NCBI GenBank assembly: GCA_005789325.1
Contig: SXYE01000072.1
Span: forward strand, 1-9,647
From: Actinomycetota bacterium
GTDB taxonomy: Bacteria > Actinomycetota > Actinomycetes > S36-B12 > UBA5976
Direction: 5' to 3'
Length of the DNA: 9,647 nucleotides
This document shows, piece after piece, positions 6,789 to 9,647 of the stretch (positions are counted from its first letter, which is position 1; each line of letters starts with the position of its first letter). The translations under genes and the position numbers were made by a program. The notes under the pieces were generated by a model. That model saw only the letters and a list, made by a program, of their open reading frames with translations. It was not told the DNA's origin and searched no databases.

Positions 6789-6840
6789 CACTGTTAAGTA
6801 AGTGAAATTAGTTTGCCTAATGTTCACTTACTTGTCAGTG
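6789..6840. repeat. 52-bp imperfect dyad between pstB and pstS (possible terminator/RNA hairpin)
   Basis: Inverted arms CACTG (6789-6793) / CAGTG (6836-6840), AAGTAAGTGAA (6796-6806) / TTCACTTACTT (6823-6833) and ATTAG (6807-6811) / CTAAT (6817-6821) close on a five-base TTTGC loop. That makes 21 Watson-Crick pairs with one T-G pair, one T-T mismatch and one bulged G (6822). It begins three bases after the pstB stop. No T-run follows, so it is not a classical intrinsic terminator. It may end or protect the pstCAB mRNA 3' end, or act as DNA, since its right arm overlaps PHO-box units. Confidence 0.75.
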
Positions 6841-6872
6841 TTAGTTCGCTAAAGAGAACTCGCTCGTTAACC
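6811..6872 (+). promoter_or_regulatory. PHO-box array upstream of pstS
   Basis: Units in strict 11-bp register: GTTTGCC at 6811, GTTCACT at 6822, TGTCAGT at 6833, GTTCGCT at 6844, a non-matching unit at 6855, and GTTAACC at 6866. The 7-mer plus four-base spacing matches the box at pstC. The last unit ends nine bases before the candidate -10 TAGATT, the usual place for a PhoB/PhoP activator site that substitutes for a -35. The larger array suggests stronger induction of pstS than of pstCAB. Confidence 0.75.
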
Positions 6873-6881
6873 CAAGGTAAA

Positions 6882-6887
6882 TAGATT
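6882..6887 (+). promoter_or_regulatory. Candidate -10 box of pstS
   Basis: TAGATT (fits TANNNT) nine bases after the last PHO-box unit. It predicts a transcription start near 6893-6895 and a leader of about 33 nt containing a hairpin and a good ribosome binding site. Confidence 0.5.
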
Positions 6888-6893
6888 CTTCTA

Positions 6894-6912
6894 CATGAGG
6901 ATAAGCCTCATG
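6894..6912 (+). other. Perfect 7-bp stem-loop at the predicted 5' end of pstS mRNA
   Basis: CATGAGG (6894-6900), loop ATAAG (6901-6905), CCTCATG (6906-6912). It starts at or within a base or two of the predicted transcription start and ends four bases before the AGGAG Shine-Dalgarno. The position would suit a 5' mRNA-stabilising hairpin like those on abundant transcripts; this role is inference. Confidence 0.6.
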
Positions 6913-6915
6913 AAC

Positions 6916-6920
6916 AGGAG
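6916..6920 (+). promoter_or_regulatory. Ribosome binding site of pstS
   Basis: AGGAG six bases before the ATG at 6927: optimal spacing for a highly translated gene. It lies just outside the leader hairpin, so it should stay accessible. Confidence 0.75.
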
Positions 6921-6926
6921 AAATTA

Positions 6927-7958
6927 ATGTCCCGTATTAAACGTGGCCTAATGGCAATAACAATTGCTACAGGCATGACAGTTGTTGGAGCAGTTTCTGC
7001 CTCAGCAGAAAGCATCACCGGTGGAGGTTCCTCATTTATGGGAACTTTCCAAGCAACATGTGCTGCTAAATATTCAACACATACAGTTGCTTACATTTCA
7101 AACGCTTCAGGAACTGGTCGTAACCAATTTGCCGTAGGAAACTATGACTTTGGTGGATCAGAAGCTGCTTACAGCAAAACTGAATTCTCAGGTCGTCCTG
7201 GTGGATTTAATTTTGCACCAATTACTGCTGGTCCAATTGTAGTTGGATACAACTTAAAAGGTGTAACTTCACTAAGACTTGATAATCCAACTCTTGGTGG
7301 AATTTTCTCCGGAAAAATTACCAAGTGGAACGATCCAGAAATTCAGAAACTAAATAAGAACGCCAAATTGCCAGATGCAAGTATCGTTGTTGTTTACCGC
7401 AGTTCAAACTCTGGTACAACAGATAACTTCTCAGGTTACTTGGTTGCTAACGTAGTTGCACCATGGAAACGAAATGGTGTCTTCACATCAGCAAACGGCA
7501 CTGGTGCTCCTGCGGGTTCACTTGGTTTCGTAAGTAATCAACAAGTTACAGCTGCTGTTAAAGGAACACCAAATTCAATTGGTTACTTTGACTTCGCAGA
7601 TGCTAGAGCACAAGGTTTAAAAAACTTTGCTGCAATCAAGAATCCAGCTGGTGAGTATGTGGTTCCTTCAACTGCAACTGCCACAAAATTCTTGGCCAAA
7701 AATGCCAACGTACAACCATCAGGACTAGTTGGTTTGGAATGGAACAAGAAGATTAAAGGTGCATACAACATTGTTGCAATCGCCTATCTAATTGGTCCAA
7801 ATGGTCAAACAGATGCAAAGTCGAAAGCTACAGAAGACTATGCAAAGTACCTGCTTGACACTTGTGGTCCAAAAGAATCTTCCAAAATTGGATATCTGCC
7901 ATTAACTGGAAAGATTCTTGCCTTGGCAAAAACTCAGGTAGAAAAATTCTCTAACTAG
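6927..7958 (+). CDS. pstS: Phosphate-binding protein PstS
   Basis: The exported high-affinity phosphate receptor that delivers phosphate to PstCA, 343 residues. A Sec signal (basic MSRIKRG, hydrophobic core, then ASA|E with cleavage after residue 27) has no lipobox Cys, so it is a released or otherwise retained protein rather than an evident lipoprotein. Ligand-site landmarks are GGGSSFMG (32-39), SGTG (61-64), YDFGGSEAAYS (73-83), the phosphate loop YRSSNSGTT (157-165; Arg158, Ser162, Gly163, Thr164), SIGYFDFADA (217-226) and the C-terminal IGYLPLT (321-327). By hand alignment, Glu79 stands where E. coli PstS has Asp56. Cys45 and Cys313 could form a disulfide. It has its own PHO-box array, leader hairpin and strong Shine-Dalgarno, and follows pstB instead of leading the operon. 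Confidence 0.95.
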   Translation: MSRIKRGLMAITIATGMTVVGAVSASAESITGGGSSFMGTFQATCAAKYSTHTVAYISNASGTGRNQFAVGNYDFGGSEAAYSKTEFSGRPGGFNFAPITAGPIVVGYNLKGVTSLRLDNPTLGGIFSGKITKWNDPEIQKLNKNAKLPDASIVVVYRSSNSGTTDNFSGYLVANVVAPWKRNGVFTSANGTGAPAGSLGFVSNQQVTAAVKGTPNSIGYFDFADARAQGLKNFAAIKNPAGEYVVPSTATATKFLAKNANVQPSGLVGLEWNKKIKGAYNIVAIAYLIGPNGQTDAKSKATEDYAKYLLDTCGPKESSKIGYLPLTGKILALAKTQVEKFSN

Positions 7959-7983
7959 TTCCCTAGCTAGTAGTTGAATCCTC

Positions 7984-8016
7984 GGGCGGGTAGTTCCTAA
8001 ATGGAGCCACCCGCTC
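7984..8016 (+). terminator. GC-rich terminator-like hairpin after pstS
   Basis: The stem is GCGGGT (7986-7991) with ACCCGC (8009-8014), extended outward by G-T and G-C pairs and inward, past one A-C mismatch, by GTTCC (7993-7997) with GGAGC (8003-8007). The loop is TAAAT. It is strikingly GC-rich for this region. Only a short TTT (8021-8023) follows, so it may be an actinobacterial terminator without a long U-tract, or a partial attenuator before the PstS-like gene. Confidence 0.6.
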
Positions 8017-8065
8017 AAGGTTTGTAATACGGTAGAACTAGAAAAGGAGAGGCGAGAAAAAAAGA

Positions 8066-9139
8066 ATGATATTTAAGAAAAAGGTATCTATATTTTCAGT
8101 CTCAATTTTTGCTTTATTTTCTATCGCGTCTTGTACTCCTCCTATTCCACCAGATGTTTTAGCCTCGTTTGCTGAGAAAGAAGTTCAATGCGCATCTGGA
8201 GAAGTTAAAGTTGGTTCATCTGAAGTCGCCGCTATTGCAGTTCAATCAAGTATTGATTTATATCTTTCATATTGTCCAGAATCTAACGTTACAACTACAA
8301 CTGAAGTCGCAGAAGCTAATCTAATTGTTACTGACTATTCAGCAAAAGAACCGGAAATGTGTTCGACTGCTTCTGTAATCACACCAGTGATGAGCAAAAC
8401 TTCAACTTTGGCTTATTTCGTTTCAGGATTTGACGGATTAGTTTTTTCACCCGAAGCTGTGCAGTCAATTATTAGTGGAGAAATCACTAACTTAAATGAT
8501 CCACTGATTGCTGCGACTAATGAAAACTTTGAGTTGATCGACCAGCCAATCACTTTGTTTGGAATAAATAATCCCTCAGCAAGTGACCTTGCGTATTTAG
8601 AATGGGTCGGCAGGCAAACTGGTGAAAACGTTACAGAGGTGAAAGCGGCAGAAACCTTTGATGACTACGCACTACTAGTCGAAAAATTGCTTGTTACCGA
8701 AGGTGCGTTTGCTGTGTTACCTTCAAACATCATTTATGACAATGTAATTACATTTTCAAATTTGAGAATTCAAGATGTTGATGTCTTGTTTGAAACAACT
8801 AGCTTTGGATCTGCCGCATCGCAGTTTATCGCCGAAGAACAAGGTGATGTTCTGAAAGCCAAATTAGATCCAAATGTTATACCTCAATTAGATGCGGGAC
8901 AAGAAACAACTTCAGCTCCTTGGCAAGGAATATCTCTCTTTGATGTGGGAATGTGTACAGCAGATGACGAAGAACAAAGTGTAAGAAAGTTTATGAGATT
9001 CTTGTTAAGACTTGATAATCAAGGACAATTTGAAACTTTTGGATACTTTCCACTAACAGAAAGTGTCAGATTAAAAGCAGCTGAAATAATAGGAAAAGTA
9101 CTACCTACTCCAACAATTGATCCAGCTACTTTAGATTAA
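8066..9139 (+). CDS. Degenerate PstS-like (PBP-like fold) lipoprotein
   Basis: A 357-residue lipoprotein (signal to Cys23 in the lipobox IASC) that aligns by eye with the upstream PstS along its length. VGSSEVAAIA (49-58) corresponds to the GGGSS region, NLIVTDYSAKEPE (85-97) to the DFGGSE region, ISGEITNLNDP (136-146) to FSGKITKWNDP, and FGYFPLTESV (325-334) to IGYLPLTGKI. The main phosphate loop is gone: RSSNSGTT is replaced by GINNPSASD (166-174), SIGYFDF by GAFAVLPS, and the SGTG turn is absent, although Asp90 sits at the Asp56-type position. Four further cysteines (42, 70, 99, 297) could form disulfides. AAGGAG at 8044-8049 is 16 bases from the ATG, with GGCGAG at nine bases, so translation may be weak. 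No PHO box was found; TACGGT at 8028-8033 is the only -10 candidate. Likely role: membrane-tethered accessory or altered-ligand binder, unproven. Confidence 0.85.
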   Translation: MIFKKKVSIFSVSIFALFSIASCTPPIPPDVLASFAEKEVQCASGEVKVGSSEVAAIAVQSSIDLYLSYCPESNVTTTTEVAEANLIVTDYSAKEPEMCSTASVITPVMSKTSTLAYFVSGFDGLVFSPEAVQSIISGEITNLNDPLIAATNENFELIDQPITLFGINNPSASDLAYLEWVGRQTGENVTEVKAAETFDDYALLVEKLLVTEGAFAVLPSNIIYDNVITFSNLRIQDVDVLFETTSFGSAASQFIAEEQGDVLKAKLDPNVIPQLDAGQETTSAPWQGISLFDVGMCTADDEEQSVRKFMRFLLRLDNQGQFETFGYFPLTESVRLKAAEIIGKVLPTPTIDPATLD

Positions 9140-9149
9140 TTCTTTAATC
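9134..9149. repeat. Short inverted repeat spanning two convergent stop codons
   Basis: GATTAA (9134-9139), loop TTCT, TTAATC (9144-9149). The stop codon of the PstS-like gene and the minus-strand stop of the phosphatase gene are the two inner arms. It is AT-rich, so the hairpin is weak; it may serve as a minimal bidirectional terminator or be a by-product of facing TAA stops. Confidence 0.4.
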
Positions 9150-9647
9150 AACAACAACGAATTTTTCAACGTCTTTTATGGTGATTCTGTTCTTGCGTAT
9201 TTCTCTATGAATCACAATCAAGCCCGCTGGTGGAAGAGAGGCATCTAATTCTTCGTAACCTAATTCTTCAGCAATTGCTTGGGCAAGACTTGGCAATGCA
9301 GGTCTATGCCCACAAATAACAATTGAGTCATCTAAAGTAGCAAGTTTTTTTACAAGTCTTATGCCAGGTTGACTATTAACAGACCAGCCAAGTTCACTCA
9401 AAATTTGGTGAGCTTCTAGTGAAAGTTCTCTGGAAGCCGCATATGGAGAAACTGTTGATATGCATCTAATTGAATCTGAAGAAACAATTTTGTTCACACC
9501 AAAAGCACTCAATAGATCGGCTATTAAATGAGACTGCATGATTCCATTTGGAGTTAATGGCCTAAAACTATCTGGTGGAACATTTTTCGAATATCGGTCA
9601 GCCCATTCAACTCGTTTTTCAGCAGTGGCATGACGCAATAAAATCAA
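9144..9647 (-). CDS. SixA-type phosphohistidine phosphatase domain, partial (probable C-terminal half of a MutT1-like Nudix protein)
   Basis: 167 residues of a histidine-phosphatase (RHG) domain, cut at its N-terminus by the window edge. It shows LLRHATAEKR, with the catalytic Arg-His pair as the fifth and sixth residues visible, then SSDSIRCISTVSPYA with the phosphate-pocket Arg, and ICGHRPALPSL with the second catalytic His. A TTG at the edge could be read as a start, but the domain begins with its catalytic strand immediately there. In actinobacterial MutT1 a Nudix domain precedes such a domain, so the frame most likely continues upstream. MutT1 acts on 8-oxo-(d)GTP and diadenosine polyphosphates, and its gene often lies beside polyphosphate kinase; that would suit the phosphate theme here, but neither the Nudix domain nor ppk is visible. 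It faces the PstS-like gene across four bases. Confidence 0.85.
   Translation of the reverse strand: MILLRHATAEKRVEWADRYSKNVPPDSFRPLTPNGIMQSHLIADLLSAFGVNKIVSSDSIRCISTVSPYAASRELSLEAHQILSELGWSVNSQPGIRLVKKLATLDDSIVICGHRPALPSLAQAIAEELGYEELDASLPPAGLIVIHREIRKNRITIKDVEKFVVVD

Noticed and set aside
6843..6860. AGTTC / GAACT inverted repeat within the pstS promoter
   Set aside because: Only five base pairs around an eight-base loop, and the left arm is already explained as a PHO-box unit.
7583..7771. 62-codon minus-strand frame inside pstS
   Set aside because: Shadow of the PstS coding sequence without initiation signals.
7953..7975. Cluster of three CTAG tetranucleotides with AACTA/TAGTT arms at the end of pstS
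   Set aside because: CTAG is often rare in bacteria, so it drew attention, but the arms do not pair continuously and no attachment site or repeat partner was found in the window.
1..9647. Mobile elements, CRISPR arrays, tRNA or rRNA genes
   Set aside because: No transposase-like proteins, spaced identical repeats, cloverleaf-like sequences or rRNA-like stretches were seen on either strand; no gap without a gene exceeds 150 bases.

Overview
The window reads as chromosomal DNA of a compact, AT-rich actinobacterium. Three signs support this: (i) 11-bp-spaced GTTCACC-type repeats, the PHO-box form known from Streptomyces PhoP, in front of pstC and pstS; (ii) a SixA-type phosphohistidine phosphatase domain resembling the C-terminal half of actinobacterial MutT1 Nudix proteins; (iii) several start codons with a TANNNT -10 hexamer only 6-7 nt upstream and no ribosome binding site, as in leaderless actinobacterial genes. 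Low GC, tiny intergenic gaps and overlapping stop codons would fit a streamlined aquatic lineage (for example Nanopelagicales/acI or a marine relative), but that placement is inference.

Left part (1-3664): single genes packed head-to-head and tail-to-tail. They are a DUF5522-type Cys-motif protein (+), a mycoredoxin-like glutaredoxin (-), a 41-residue protein with eight cysteines (+), a Pr6Pr-type membrane protein (-), a secreted alpha/beta-hydrolase lipoprotein (+), a small four-helix membrane protein (-) and an EamA/DMT exporter (-). The Pr6Pr and hydrolase start codons overlap in the sequence CATG.

Centre and right (3665-9139): a phosphate-acquisition locus in the order pstC-pstA-pstB-pstS followed by a second PstS-fold gene. 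pstCAB encodes the two permease subunits and the ATPase of the high-affinity phosphate ABC transporter. pstS encodes the exported phosphate-binding protein and has its own PHO-box array, a large dyad just after pstB, a hairpin at the predicted 5' end of its mRNA, and a GC-rich terminator-like hairpin after it. The next gene encodes a lipoprotein that still looks like PstS at several landmarks but has lost the main phosphate-binding loop. The window ends (9144-9647, -) in the 3' part of a SixA/RHG phosphatase gene that is probably the C-terminal domain of a larger Nudix protein.

How the genes work together: phosphate starvation would activate PhoP at the two PHO-box arrays, raising PstCAB and, separately and probably more strongly, PstS. 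The degenerate PstS paralogue is the least explained component. The most interesting items are this paralogue, the 52-bp dyad fused with the pstS PHO box, the Glu at the PstS position where Asp is usual, and the unrecognised eight-cysteine microprotein.
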